A stretch of DNA of 64,000 bases, from assembly GCA_034521575.1 (NCBI GenBank), contig JAXHMJ010000002.1:342706-406705 (forward strand), in the 5' to 3' direction. A program made the translations under genes and the position numbers. How positions within the stretch are numbered: position 1 is the stretch's first letter; each line of letters opens with the position of its first letter. Positions 9,339 through 18,473 of this stretch are shown here, piece after piece. This DNA comes from a candidate division KSB1 bacterium. GTDB lineage: Bacteria > Zhuqueibacterota > Zhuqueibacteria > Residuimicrobiales > Krinioviventaceae. The notes beneath the pieces were generated by a model. It did not search any database, was not told the origin of the DNA, and saw nothing but the letters and a program-made list of their open reading frames with translations.

Positions 9339-10628
9339 ATGCACCATCGAATTTTTATTTGTTTTTTAATCCTGTTTTCTACTGTATCGGCTCAGGATCT
9401 CGGTTTATCCGATGCCATTCATCAGGCGCTTGAAACGAATTATGATATTCAGATTCAACAGGCGGATGAACGTATCGCCGGCATCCAAAACTCATGGGGC
9501 GGGGCAGGACGTTTTCCGACTTTGAGTGTATCTCTGACCGGGACCGAGCGTGAAAACGATGATCCATCCGGGGCATATTCTCAGAATGCCGTGACCGGCT
9601 CTGTGACCCTGAACTGGCTGCTGTTCGACGGCTTTGCGGTCAATATCCGCAAAAGCCGACTAGGTGAACTGGAAAATCTATCAGAGGGCAACACAGCCCT
9701 GTTGGTTGAAAATACGATTCAATCTGTAATCATGGCCTATTACCATTGCCTGCTGCAGCAGGAACGCATGCAGGTCTTGGAAGAGGTGATGCAGTTATCC
9801 CGGGATCGCTACAGCTACGAGCAGCAGCGTCACGAACTGGGCAGTCAGACCCGGTATAATCTGTTGCAGGCCCAGAATGCTTATCTGGAAGACCATACCA
9901 ATTACCTGCGTCAACGCACGGTATTCCGCAATTCCGTGCGCGATTTGAATTATCTGATGGGCATTCAAAATCGAACGATCTATACGTTTACAGACTCGTT
10001 TTATGTACAGCCGGAATCGTTCGATCTTGAAGCGTTGCAGAATAAACTTGAAACGAACAATACAACCCTGAAGAATCAGTACATCAATCTGGAATTGTTG
10101 AAAAAGCAATTGGCCCTAAAACGCAGCAACTGGTACCCGGAACTTTCCATGCGCGCCGGCTATGATCAATCGGATAGCCGCATGCAGTTTTCCGGTCAAC
10201 CGCAATCACAGAGCAGCGCCGAAAATCAATACGCATCCCTGACCTTGAGCTGGAACCTGTTCACCGGCGGAAGCCGCAGACGCGCTACCGAAATCGCCAA
10301 AGTGGACTTGGCCAACGGCGAGGTCGGCATTGAACAGATGAAACACAATCTGGTCAATCGACTTTATAATATCTACGAATTGTACGAGGTGCGCAAAGAA
10401 CTGCTGAATCTGGCGGACGAATCCCTGCAGGCCGCGCAGATCAATCTGGATATTTCCGAGGAAAAGTTCAAAACCGGCGCCATCAACTCGTTCAATTACC
10501 GGGATGTGCAGTTGATTTATCTGAACGCCGCACTGAATCGACTGAATTCGATCTATGATTTAATCGATTCGCATTATTCGTTGATCAAATTGACGGGCGG
10601 GATTGTGTCGGAATTAGGACAGTTTTAA
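9339..10628 (+). CDS. Outer-membrane efflux channel, TolC family
   Basis: Exit duct of the efflux pump. There is a signal peptide at residues 1-18 (hydrophobic IFICFLILFSTVSAQ), then two OEP repeats rich in coiled-coil helix. The first contains LSDAIHQALETNYDIQIQQ and the beta-strand turn around SVTLNWLLFDGF; the second contains LTLSWNLFTGG and EEKFKTGAINSFNYRDVQ. Length 429 matches the family. AGGAG stands 6 bases before the ATG, 9 bases after the permease stop, so the three genes form one transcription unit. Confidence 0.92.
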   Translation: MHHRIFICFLILFSTVSAQDLGLSDAIHQALETNYDIQIQQADERIAGIQNSWGGAGRFPTLSVSLTGTERENDDPSGAYSQNAVTGSVTLNWLLFDGFAVNIRKSRLGELENLSEGNTALLVENTIQSVIMAYYHCLLQQERMQVLEEVMQLSRDRYSYEQQRHELGSQTRYNLLQAQNAYLEDHTNYLRQRTVFRNSVRDLNYLMGIQNRTIYTFTDSFYVQPESFDLEALQNKLETNNTTLKNQYINLELLKKQLALKRSNWYPELSMRAGYDQSDSRMQFSGQPQSQSSAENQYASLTLSWNLFTGGSRRRATEIAKVDLANGEVGIEQMKHNLVNRLYNIYELYEVRKELLNLADESLQAAQINLDISEEKFKTGAINSFNYRDVQLIYLNAALNRLNSIYDLIDSHYSLIKLTGGIVSELGQF

Positions 10629-10810
10629 GTGGCAGGTTTTAAGTGTTAAGGGGGGTGTGTGGTGTGTGGTTTGAGGTGCGGGGTTAAGGGGATAAAAAAT
10701 CGAGTCAGAACTCTATAAACGGCAAGGTCTCGTAAAGACAATTAAAAATCCAGTGCTATTCTTTGGTTTTCAATTGCTTTTTTTTTAGCAATCCAGGAAG
10801 CAAAGATCAA
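10629..10810. other. Intergenic stretch with a G-rich tract
   Basis: After the TolC stop, bases 10647-10692 on the + strand are almost only G and T with several GGG or GGGG runs, so a G-quadruplex could form in RNA or DNA. The rest, to 10810, leads into the repeat array. I see no gene and no clear terminator here. Confidence 0.4.
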
Positions 10811-11230
10811 GAAAAGCGCGAAAGACATTCCGGTTTTTTTTCCTTTGCGGCTTTGCGCCTCTGCGTGCATCTTTTTAAAAAACAATGCACGCAAAGCAGC
10901 AGAGATCGCCGAGAAAAGCGAAAAAGACATTCCGGTTTTCTTTTTCTCTCTTTGCGGCGTTGCGCCTCTGCGTGCATTTCTTTCAAGAACCAATGCACGC
11001 AAAGCAGCAAAGGTCGCCGAGAAAAGCGAAAAAGACATTCCGGTTTTTATTCCTCTGCGGCTTTGCGCCTCTGCGTGCATTGTTTCAAGAACCAATTCAC
11101 GCAAAGCAGCAAAGGTCGCCGAGAAAAGCGAAAAAGATATTCCGGTTTTCTTTTTCTTTCTTTGCGGCTTTGCGCCTCTGCGTGCATTTCTTTCAAGACC
11201 CAATTCACGCAAAGCAGCAAAGGTCGCTGA
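10811..11230 (+). repeat. Array A: four tandem copies of a ~105 bp repeat
   Basis: Copies begin near 10811, 10911, 11019 and 11121. Each carries GAGAAAAGCGAAAAAGA, then TTCCGGTTTT, a pyrimidine tract, TGCGCCTCTGCGTGCAT, and a spacer leading to AATGCACGCAAAGCAGC. The TGCGTGCATT and AATGCACGCA parts form an inverted repeat. The unit is the reverse complement of the units at 18.5-20.3 kb, so this is the same repeat family in the opposite orientation. Frames open on both strands here are by-products of the repeat, not genes. Confidence 0.9.
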
Positions 11231-11438
11231 GAAAAAGCGTTGGCCTCTATTTGACTATTTGTACGTTAGGCGTGTTTTTGGATTTCCCCGCTGCGACCTC
11301 TCGCCTCTGCGTGACATGTTTCGATACTCAATTCACACAACGCCAGGATAAAAAATAAACGATACAGTTTTCTCTTTGAATTATTTTGTATCTTAATTTC
11401 TGCGTTTAATATTTACCCATTCTGACCGTTATAGAGCC

Positions 11439-11473
11439 AAAAAAGGCTCATGATTGTTTAATGAGCCTTTTTT
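11439..11473 (-). terminator. Terminator for the sorting-domain protein gene
   Basis: A 13 bp inverted repeat, AAAAAAGGCTCAT and ATGAGCCTTTTTT, separated by 9 bases. It ends in T runs on either strand, so it can work in both directions. It lies 13 bases beyond the stop of the leftward gene. Confidence 0.8.
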
Positions 11474-11486
11474 AAATGTTTGATTC

Positions 11487-13112
11487 TTATCGCAATAACG
11501 TCATTTTTTGTTGAAAGGTTTGCGATCCGGCTCTGAGGATTAACAGATAAACACCGCTGGAAACACTTTGCCCTGATTCATTGACGCCATTCCATTGGCT
11601 CTGATATTGCCCTGGAGGCTGCATTCCCTCTGTGATGGATTGGACAAGTCGGCCGTTTAAATCATAAACCTGCAAATGTACCATTTCCGAATTGGCCAAT
11701 TCGTAGCGGATGGTTGTGCTGGGGTTAAACGGATTCGGAAACACTTTGTGCAGTCTGTTTTCGCGTGGCAGGGCCGATGTGTTGTTCACGTCTGACGTGA
11801 CATTGACAGCAACCGGTCCATGAAATGTGGACTGCCCGTCAAGGCTCACATCTTCTAATTTATAATACAGTGTTCCGGCAATGGCATCGGGATCACAGTA
11901 TTTGTAGTATTTGACGCCATTGTTTACAGATTGGCATTCAGTGACGAGTTGGCTGTTAATTTTTGAGAATGGTCCATTTTGATACATCGAGCGGTGTATA
12001 TTATAGCCGGCATGATTGATTTCGGATTCGGACCTCCAGCGGAGTACCGTTGACTGGTTTTCAAATTTTGCATGAAATGAAGAAAGAGAAATGGCAATCG
12101 GTTCATCGCATAGGATTGGAAATCCTGTGGAAGATTTTGTTGCAGGATCGGTTACGGTTATTTCATTTACACTATAAATCTGCAAACCAATTTCGTCTCC
12201 TGCTTCAGCTCCAGAGCTAATGTCAACGAGCACTTTAAATGTTTGCGAGGTTTCTTCTATTAGCTGGTCTGTGATATCTATTGTCTGTCCCCGAAATATC
12301 CCATCTTCAGTCGTTTCATATATGTAATCGCCAGGGCTCCATGCTACCGGACCACCAATTGATATGCCACCTGATGTTTGAATTTCAACGGCATCAATAT
12401 TAGCATCATCAACACCAGGAGCTCGACAAAGTGTAACGGACTCCCACCATCCATCGCCGCCGTCTCCTGTGTCCAAAGTAAATTCGAGAATATTTACATC
12501 CTGATTACCGGGACCCACTTGAGAACCGCCGGGCGGGCAGCCGCCGGAACACTCTAACTGTCCCCAACAGATGGTTTGTACATCAACGTAATAATTAATT
12601 TTACTGTCAGCGCTAATTGAAAATTTTAAATATATCCGTTCACATCCTGGCTGCCCTACGATTTGATACGAAAATTCAGTCCCATTATCAAAAGTGTTTC
12701 CTGTTTCTACTTCATGCTCTGGAGAGAAAGTTCCTTCATAATCCATAAAATCAGCGTCTACTATATTAGTCAAATCTTCCAGTGGATCAGCAGGACAGCC
12801 ATCATACGTCCATTCTATGGTATGAGCAGAAACTCCTGTTAAAAGGTTACCTGATCCTCTTGTTACTTCCCATTCTACCTGCATCCATATATCTTTGGTA
12901 TTTGCTGGAATAGCGAGGTTTGGAACATCTAAAATAGCTTCAGCGTTAATTCCTTGATCCCCTGTGTTTTCGAGATGGCCTGTGAAAATGGATTGATGGT
13001 GTGATGAAGCCCCATCCGGATTATCCCACCAGGCTGGTGTTGCATGCAAAGAGCTTATTAAAAAAATACTAATCAAAAAGAAAATGTAAAGCCGCGATTT
13101 TAACGTAAACAT
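11487..13112 (-). CDS. Secreted protein with C-terminal Por/T9SS-type sorting domain
   Basis: A 541-residue exported protein. The signal peptide is residues 1-24 (SRLYIFFLISIFLISSLHA). The central 300 residues look like beta-sandwich domains and include a Cys cluster ECSGGCPPGG near residue 193. From about 345 a fibronectin-like stretch (LSSFHAKFENQSTVLRW, then NHAGYNIHRS) precedes the end domain. The last 80 residues, starting FPNPFNPSTTIRYELA and ending GVYLLILRAGSQTFQQKM, are the classical FCB sorting or FlgD-like domain, which directs export and surface attachment through type IX-like machinery in lineages that have it. No such machinery is in the window. The substrate-facing domain is not recognised. 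The gene stands alone with its own terminator. Confidence 0.82.
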   Translation of the reverse strand: MFTLKSRLYIFFLISIFLISSLHATPAWWDNPDGASSHHQSIFTGHLENTGDQGINAEAILDVPNLAIPANTKDIWMQVEWEVTRGSGNLLTGVSAHTIEWTYDGCPADPLEDLTNIVDADFMDYEGTFSPEHEVETGNTFDNGTEFSYQIVGQPGCERIYLKFSISADSKINYYVDVQTICWGQLECSGGCPPGGSQVGPGNQDVNILEFTLDTGDGGDGWWESVTLCRAPGVDDANIDAVEIQTSGGISIGGPVAWSPGDYIYETTEDGIFRGQTIDITDQLIEETSQTFKVLVDISSGAEAGDEIGLQIYSVNEITVTDPATKSSTGFPILCDEPIAISLSSFHAKFENQSTVLRWRSESEINHAGYNIHRSMYQNGPFSKINSQLVTECQSVNNGVKYYKYCDPDAIAGTLYYKLEDVSLDGQSTFHGPVAVNVTSDVNNTSALPRENRLHKVFPNPFNPSTTIRYELANSEMVHLQVYDLNGRLVQSITEGMQPPGQYQSQWNGVNESGQSVSSGVYLLILRAGSQTFQQKMTLLR

Positions 13113-13570
13113 GGTAAGTTACTCCCTCTATTCTCCAAGTGATTTATTCTGTTTCTTGATAGCAAAGCATCAGATACAATATTCAACCATGATATTTTAA
13201 TCAACGATTGAATGAAATCTCCTAATCCGGTAAAAACAGCCCTCTTAAACTGTCTATGCGGAATCCGGTTTTTTCCGAATTTGCTATCCGTTTGAGAGAT
13301 AACCCAACGACCACAAAACTTTTTACTGCTCTTGATAAAATGACCGAAATGCGTGAGGCGCCATAGAGTACGGTCAGGAAGGAAACTTTTTTTACACCAA
13401 GCTCAAAGTATACTTTTATTTAAAAAAAATCAAGAGAAAAATGAACGGAGAAAAAATTATTTTCTCTTGCCTGATACGTAAAAAAATATTAAATTGAATA
13501 TTATTTATTCAATAAACAAGGCCATAGCGTAAAGTTTCGGCCTTTTTTTTATATCAAACAGGAGAAAACG
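13113..13570. other. Intergenic region before the threonine operon
   Basis: 458 bases with no convincing gene. A 36-codon ATG frame at 13256-13366 is too short to support. Two weak hairpins are visible: AAGAGAAAA with TTTTCTCTT (13432-13440 and 13460-13468), and AAGGCC with GGCCTT (13518-13523 and 13539-13544) followed by eight T. The second resembles a terminator just before thrH and could act as an attenuator, but no leader peptide rich in Thr or Ile codons was found. Confidence 0.35.
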
Positions 13571-14188
13571 GTGCATCTGGCGTGTCTGGATTTGGAAGGT
13601 GTTCTAATTCCCGAGATTTGGATCAATGTGGCAAAGACAACGGGTATCGATGAACTCAAAGCAACCACCCGGGATATCCCGGATTATGATCAGTTGATGC
13701 GGCAGCGTTTGGCTGTTCTGGATCAGCACGGCCTGGGTATCCATGATATTCAGGACGTGATCGCCTCCATGGGGCCGCTCGACGGCGCTTTAGCGTTCCT
13801 GAATCAGTTGCGGCAATCCTTTCAGGTGATCATTCTGTCGGATACATTCTATGACTTTGCCATGCCCTTAATGCAGCAGCTCGGATATCCGGCCTTGTTC
13901 TGTCATCAATTGGAAATCGATGCAAACGGACGCATTGCGGATTATCATCTGCGCATGCCGGACCAAAAACGCCATTCCGTGATGGCCTTTCATGGTTTGA
14001 ATTTCAAGGTCATTGCCGCCGGTGATTCCTATAATGATACCAGCATGCTGGCCGAAGCGGACGCCGGTATCTTGTTCAAACCGCCTCGGAATGTTATTGA
14101 TGAATTCCCGCAGTTTCCCGTGGCAACCGATTACACTCGGCTGTATCGGGAATTTGAAACCGCATCTGCTGCGATTGATCAGCAGTAA
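13571..14188 (+). CDS. thrH: ThrH: phosphoserine phosphatase / homoserine phosphotransferase
   Basis: HAD-superfamily enzyme. The known ThrH of Pseudomonas moves phosphate from phosphoserine to homoserine, giving homoserine phosphate for threonine synthase. The N-terminus CLDLEGVLIPEIW carries the HAD nucleophile Asp7. ILSDTF supplies motif II, the conserved Lys follows (PDQKRHSVM), and AAGDSYNDTSML is motif IV. Length 205 is that of ThrH and the sequence runs closely parallel to it (KATTRDIPDYDQLM). The GTG start is supported by AGGAG 6 bases upstream. It leads a thrH-thrA-thrC group with no thrB, which supports a role in threonine synthesis. Confidence 0.9.
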   Translation: MHLACLDLEGVLIPEIWINVAKTTGIDELKATTRDIPDYDQLMRQRLAVLDQHGLGIHDIQDVIASMGPLDGALAFLNQLRQSFQVIILSDTFYDFAMPLMQQLGYPALFCHQLEIDANGRIADYHLRMPDQKRHSVMAFHGLNFKVIAAGDSYNDTSMLAEADAGILFKPPRNVIDEFPQFPVATDYTRLYREFETASAAIDQQ

Positions 14189-14266
14189 CGTTTGAAAATC
14201 TCTGTTTTCTAATCGATCAAAACGATTCGTGAATGATTGGCAACCCAAACACATACAGGTTATTCT

Positions 14267-16705
14267 ATGAAAGTGATTAAATTTGGTGGAAGTTCGCTCG
14301 CGACGGCTGAACGCGTGAATAATGTGGCGCGTATTATTAAAGACATTGCCGCCCGCAGTGAATCCGTAATCGCGGTGCTCTCTGCGGTGGGCGGCGTGAC
14401 CGATCAGCTGCTAAGCGCCGCAAAAACGGCTGAAAAGGACGGTCCCCTGGCCATGCAGAAACTGGAAGACATTCGCAATCGGCATTTTGAGGTGTATCCC
14501 GATGAACTCACGGATCCGGATGTAGAACGCGTCTTGCGGGAATCTGTTGATGAACTCAAGGATATTCTGCGCGCCGTGAGTATGGTGCGGGAATGTTCAG
14601 ACCGGACCCTGGATCATATTCTCAGTTTCGGGGAGCGGCTGAACTGTCAATTGATGACCCGGCTTTTGAAAAACAGCGGTTCGCTGGCGTCTTACGTCGA
14701 TGCCCGGGACCTGATCATTACTGAAAAACGCCGCGAAAACGCACGAGTGCTGCGCGACAAGACCATTGCCAATATTCAGAATTATTTCACAGACAATCAA
14801 ATTTATGTCGTCACCGGATTTATCAGTTCGACCGAAGACGGCATCACCACCACCCTGGGACGCGGCGGCTCCGATTACACAGCGGCATTGATGGGAGCGG
14901 CTCTCAATGTGCAAGAGATTGAGATCTGGACGGATGTGGATGGATTCATGTCCGCGGATCCGCGCAAAGTCGGCGACGCGTTTGTGCTGCCGACGGTCAG
15001 CTATGAAGAAGCCATGGAGTTGTCCTATTTTGGCGCCAAGGTCATTCATCCCAAAACCTTGACTCCGGTCATTCGAAAAGGCATTCCCGTGCGCATTAAA
15101 AACAGTTTTTCGCCTGAAAAAGAGGGCACGGTTATCTCTGCCGAGAGCGGCGATCCCGAGCATCCGGTCAAAGGCATTGCTTCCTTTCATGGTATTTCTC
15201 TGATCAATGTGCAGGGGAGCGGTATGGTCGGGGTGCCTGGAATTGCAAGCCGGCTGTTCGGCGCACTGGCGCATCAGGGGATCAATATTATCATGATCGT
15301 TCAGGCGTCTTCAGAGCACAGCATTTGTTTTGTTATCCGCTCTGTCGAGGTCGAAACCGCCCTCGAGGCTCTCAAAGAAGAATTTAAAGCGGAACGTGTC
15401 TCCGGACAAATTGACGAAATTCTGGTGCAGGATAATCTGGCGATTATTGCGGCGGTGGGCGAGAATATGGCCGGCATTCCCGGTATTTCCGGGAAACTGT
15501 TCGAAGCGCTGGGTCAGAATTCAATCAATGTGGTGGCCATCGCCCAGGGCGCGTCCGAGCGCAATGTGTCTCTGGTGGTCCATCAAGATGACGCCGAACT
15601 GGCGGTGAATGTGATCCATACCGCGTTTTATCTGTCCCGGCGCGTGGTGAATCTCTTTGTGGTCGGCACCGGCAATATCGGCGGAACGCTGTTAAGACAG
15701 ATTCAGGAAAAACAGAATATTCTGGCGTATAAAAACGGATTGCATATCCAGGTGTGCGGCATTGCCAACGTTGACGGCATGGTGATCAACAAGGACGGGA
15801 TTGATCTGGATCACTGGAAAACGCTATTGGATCAATCCGATAAAAAACCGGACATGAACGAACTGATCAGCATCATTCATGATCTGCGCCTGCAAAACAG
15901 TATTCTGGTGGATGTGACCGCCAGTGATCAGGTCGCTTCTACTTATGCTGATTTCCTCAGCGCCGGCATTCACATCGTCACGCCCAACAAACGCGCCAAC
16001 ACCATGGGGCAGGATTATTATGACGAGCTGGCGGACCTGACTCAGGATCATCGTCTGCATTATTATTATGAAACCACCGTCGGCGCAGGTTTGCCGCTGA
16101 TCAGCACCATCAAAGACCTGCTGCAGAGCGGTGATCAGGTGCTGAAAATTGAAGGTATTTTTTCCGGTACTCTGGGATTTATTTTCAGCAAATTGTCCGC
16201 GGATCAGCCGTTCAGCCGCATTGTCAGGGAGGCCTTTGAAAAAGGATACACCGAGCCCGATCCCCGCGATGATCTGTCCGGCATGGATGTGGCGCGTAAA
16301 ATCCTGATTCTTGCGCGTGAAATAGGCCTGCAGATGGAGTTGAGTCAGGTGCAGATCGATCCGCCGCTTCCGGATGAATTTAATCAGGGCAGCCTGGACG
16401 AATTCTGGAAAAAGCTCCCGGAAATGGATGCCAAATTCGAAGAGCTGCGGCGTAAATCCGAGAGTGAAAACAAAGCGCTGCGCTATATGGCTTCGCTCGA
16501 AGACGGAAATCCCAAAGTCGGTATCCAGGCCGTGAACCGTCAGCACGTGTTGTCGCGCGCGGACGGCACCGACAATATCATTCAAATTGTCACCAATCGT
16601 TATTATGACAATCCCATGACCGTGCAGGGTCCGGGCGCCGGACTTGAAGTTACGGCCGGCGGCATTTTTGCCAATATAATCAATTTAGGCTTTCATCTTC
16701 CATAA
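14267..16705 (+). CDS. thrA: Bifunctional aspartate kinase / homoserine dehydrogenase
   Basis: Catalyses the first and third steps of the aspartate pathway: aspartate to aspartyl phosphate, and aspartate semialdehyde to homoserine. About 812 residues. The kinase spans 1-290 (KFGGSSLATAE at the start, then TLGRGGSDYTAALMG). Two ACT regulatory domains lie at about 310-455 (MVGVPGIASRLFGAL and MAGIPGISGKLFEALG), where threonine feedback is expected. The dehydrogenase begins near 463 with the Rossmann motif VVGTGNIGGTLL and contains TPNKRANT and GIFSGTLGFI. The ATG at 14267 is chosen because homologues start MKVIKFGG; an in-frame TTG lies at 14237. Confidence 0.93.
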   Translation: MKVIKFGGSSLATAERVNNVARIIKDIAARSESVIAVLSAVGGVTDQLLSAAKTAEKDGPLAMQKLEDIRNRHFEVYPDELTDPDVERVLRESVDELKDILRAVSMVRECSDRTLDHILSFGERLNCQLMTRLLKNSGSLASYVDARDLIITEKRRENARVLRDKTIANIQNYFTDNQIYVVTGFISSTEDGITTTLGRGGSDYTAALMGAALNVQEIEIWTDVDGFMSADPRKVGDAFVLPTVSYEEAMELSYFGAKVIHPKTLTPVIRKGIPVRIKNSFSPEKEGTVISAESGDPEHPVKGIASFHGISLINVQGSGMVGVPGIASRLFGALAHQGINIIMIVQASSEHSICFVIRSVEVETALEALKEEFKAERVSGQIDEILVQDNLAIIAAVGENMAGIPGISGKLFEALGQNSINVVAIAQGASERNVSLVVHQDDAELAVNVIHTAFYLSRRVVNLFVVGTGNIGGTLLRQIQEKQNILAYKNGLHIQVCGIANVDGMVINKDGIDLDHWKTLLDQSDKKPDMNELISIIHDLRLQNSILVDVTASDQVASTYADFLSAGIHIVTPNKRANTMGQDYYDELADLTQDHRLHYYYETTVGAGLPLISTIKDLLQSGDQVLKIEGIFSGTLGFIFSKLSADQPFSRIVREAFEKGYTEPDPRDDLSGMDVARKILILAREIGLQMELSQVQIDPPLPDEFNQGSLDEFWKKLPEMDAKFEELRRKSESENKALRYMASLEDGNPKVGIQAVNRQHVLSRADGTDNIIQIVTNRYYDNPMTVQGPGAGLEVTAGGIFANIINLGFHLP

Positions 16706-16719
16706 CGGATTGTACACTT

Positions 16720-18033
16720 ATGCAATGTAAAAGCACTCGAGATCAATCCCCTGTCGTTTCTTTTCGCAAAGCCCTGTTCAACGGACAAGCGCCGGATGGC
16801 GGTTTGTATATGCCGGTGATGTTTCCCCGGTTTGACGCAGGTGATCTGCGGGATTTTGCGAGTTTGGATTATCGCGACCTGGTGTTCCGCGTCCTGACCC
16901 CCTGGTTAAAAGACGAGTTGCAAGCGCAAGAGTTGCAGCAAATTATTGAAAAAGCGTATTCTTTTGCCCCGAATGTGGAACCCCTGAATGATCGCACCTC
17001 TATTCTGGAATTGTTTCACGGTCCCACCTTGTCGTTCAAAGATTTCGGCGCCCAGTTTATGGCAAAGTCCATGGGATTCTTTATGCAGCGCGAAAATCAG
17101 GAACTGACGATTTTGACGGCAACGTCGGGCGATACCGGAAGCGCTGTGGCGCATGCCTATCACAACGTTAAAGGCATCCGGATCGTACTGCTGTATCCTT
17201 CCGGCCAGGTGAGCAAGCTGCAGGAAAAGCAGTTTACCACACTCGGTGATAATATTGTCGCTCTGGAGGTGGACGGTACGTTTGATGATTGTCAGGCGCT
17301 GGTCAAGACAGCGTTCCGGGACCCTGACTTGAATGCAAAAAAATCCCTGTCCTCGGCAAATTCCATCAATATCGGCAGATTACTGCCGCAATCGATTTAT
17401 TATTTCAAAGGTGTTCTCGAGCTTTATGATGCTGAACATTCGGACGCTATCGATGTCTGTGTGCCCAGCGGCAATTTCGGTAATCTTTGCGCCGGATTGT
17501 TTGCGGCGCAGATGGGATGTCCGGTCAACCGGTTCATTGCTGCGGTGAATGCCAATGCCGTGGTGCCCGAATACCTAAAGAGCGGAGAATACAAACCGCG
17601 CGCTTCTGTTCGCACGCTTTCCAATGCCATGGATGTCGGGAATCCCTCCAACTGGGAACGCATTCGTTATCTGTTCAATGGAGAGGTTGAACAGATTGCG
17701 TCCCGTATTGGATCGACCTCGGTGAACGATGCGTCTACGCTGCAAACCATGCAGCAGATTTATGCGGATTATGGTTATATCGCGGACCCGCATACATCGG
17801 TCGCATTGGAAGCGCTGCAGCGCTCTCGAAGTTCCGGTTTATCAGGGATTGCTGATCGCGCCATCGTATTGTCGACAGCGCATCCCGGAAAATTTCGGCA
17901 AACCGTGAGCCGGGCGCTGGAATTCGAACCGCAGCTGCCGCCGGCGCTTGAACGCTGTCTGAACATGGATAAAAAAGCGCAACCGTTGGATAACCGCTTT
18001 GATGCGTTTAAAGACTTTTTATGGACGTTATAG
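16720..18033 (+). CDS. thrC: Threonine synthase
   Basis: PLP enzyme that turns O-phosphohomoserine into threonine. GPTLSFKDFGAQF contains the PLP lysine (Lys107); TATSGDTGSAVAHA binds cofactor phosphate; PSGNFGNLCAG is the conserved second loop. Length 437 fits the long bacterial form. It starts 14 bases after thrA, so the two are co-transcribed and the operon carries the aspartate-kinase, homoserine-dehydrogenase, phosphorylation and synthase steps. Aspartate-semialdehyde dehydrogenase is not in the window. Confidence 0.94.
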   Translation: MQCKSTRDQSPVVSFRKALFNGQAPDGGLYMPVMFPRFDAGDLRDFASLDYRDLVFRVLTPWLKDELQAQELQQIIEKAYSFAPNVEPLNDRTSILELFHGPTLSFKDFGAQFMAKSMGFFMQRENQELTILTATSGDTGSAVAHAYHNVKGIRIVLLYPSGQVSKLQEKQFTTLGDNIVALEVDGTFDDCQALVKTAFRDPDLNAKKSLSSANSINIGRLLPQSIYYFKGVLELYDAEHSDAIDVCVPSGNFGNLCAGLFAAQMGCPVNRFIAAVNANAVVPEYLKSGEYKPRASVRTLSNAMDVGNPSNWERIRYLFNGEVEQIASRIGSTSVNDASTLQTMQQIYADYGYIADPHTSVALEALQRSRSSGLSGIADRAIVLSTAHPGKFRQTVSRALEFEPQLPPALERCLNMDKKAQPLDNRFDAFKDFLWTL

Positions 18034-18428
18034 CCCGGATGCCTCGTATTCTTTTCGGTGATCAGGGGCGCGGTGTTTTTTTGTTTCTTTTCTGGGGATG
18101 TGCGGCCGCGATTCTTTTTTTCAGCGTAACGCCGGGTACGGTGCAGCAATCGGTCACCGGGGATGAGGGCCTTTTGACCGCCGATCAGGGATTCTATATA
18201 CATAGTTTGGCCTATTCGGTTTTGTTGTTGCTCGGCGTGTTGGCGTTTCAAAAGCTTTTTGGGGTATCGATTGCGGTGCTGGCATACAGCTGTTTTTGTG
18301 AATGTCTGCAAATATTCATCCCTTTTCGCAAATTCAATCCGGACGATATGATGGCGAATGGGTTTGGAATCTTGTTTGCTTTGGTTTTATTTGGGTTCGT
18401 AAAGTTTTTGGCTAAAGAAAAAACATAA
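18021..18428 (+). CDS. VanZ-like integral membrane protein
   Basis: 135 residues with about four hydrophobic segments. VanZ-family hallmarks are present: a histidine before the second helix (YIHSLAYSVLLLLG), then CECLQIFIPFRKFNPDDMMAN, and a final helix with a glycine. The family is linked to low-level teicoplanin resistance in one case, but most members have no known role. It overlaps the end of thrC by 13 bases and is translationally coupled, which does not imply a role in threonine synthesis. Confidence 0.8.
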   Translation: MDVIARMPRILFGDQGRGVFLFLFWGCAAAILFFSVTPGTVQQSVTGDEGLLTADQGFYIHSLAYSVLLLLGVLAFQKLFGVSIAVLAYSCFCECLQIFIPFRKFNPDDMMANGFGILFALVLFGFVKFLAKEKT

Positions 18429-18473
18429 GAACAAAGCCCCGGAGGGAGAAGAAGAGAACCAAACTATCATTTT

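Noticed and set aside
10742-11358. Five overlapping frames of 65-170 codons in array A
   Set aside because: Same reason as above: they read the repeat unit over and over in either direction.
13256-13366. 36-codon ATG frame before thrH as a leader peptide
   Set aside because: It is not rich in Thr or Ile codons, is over 200 bases from thrH and has no ribosome site.
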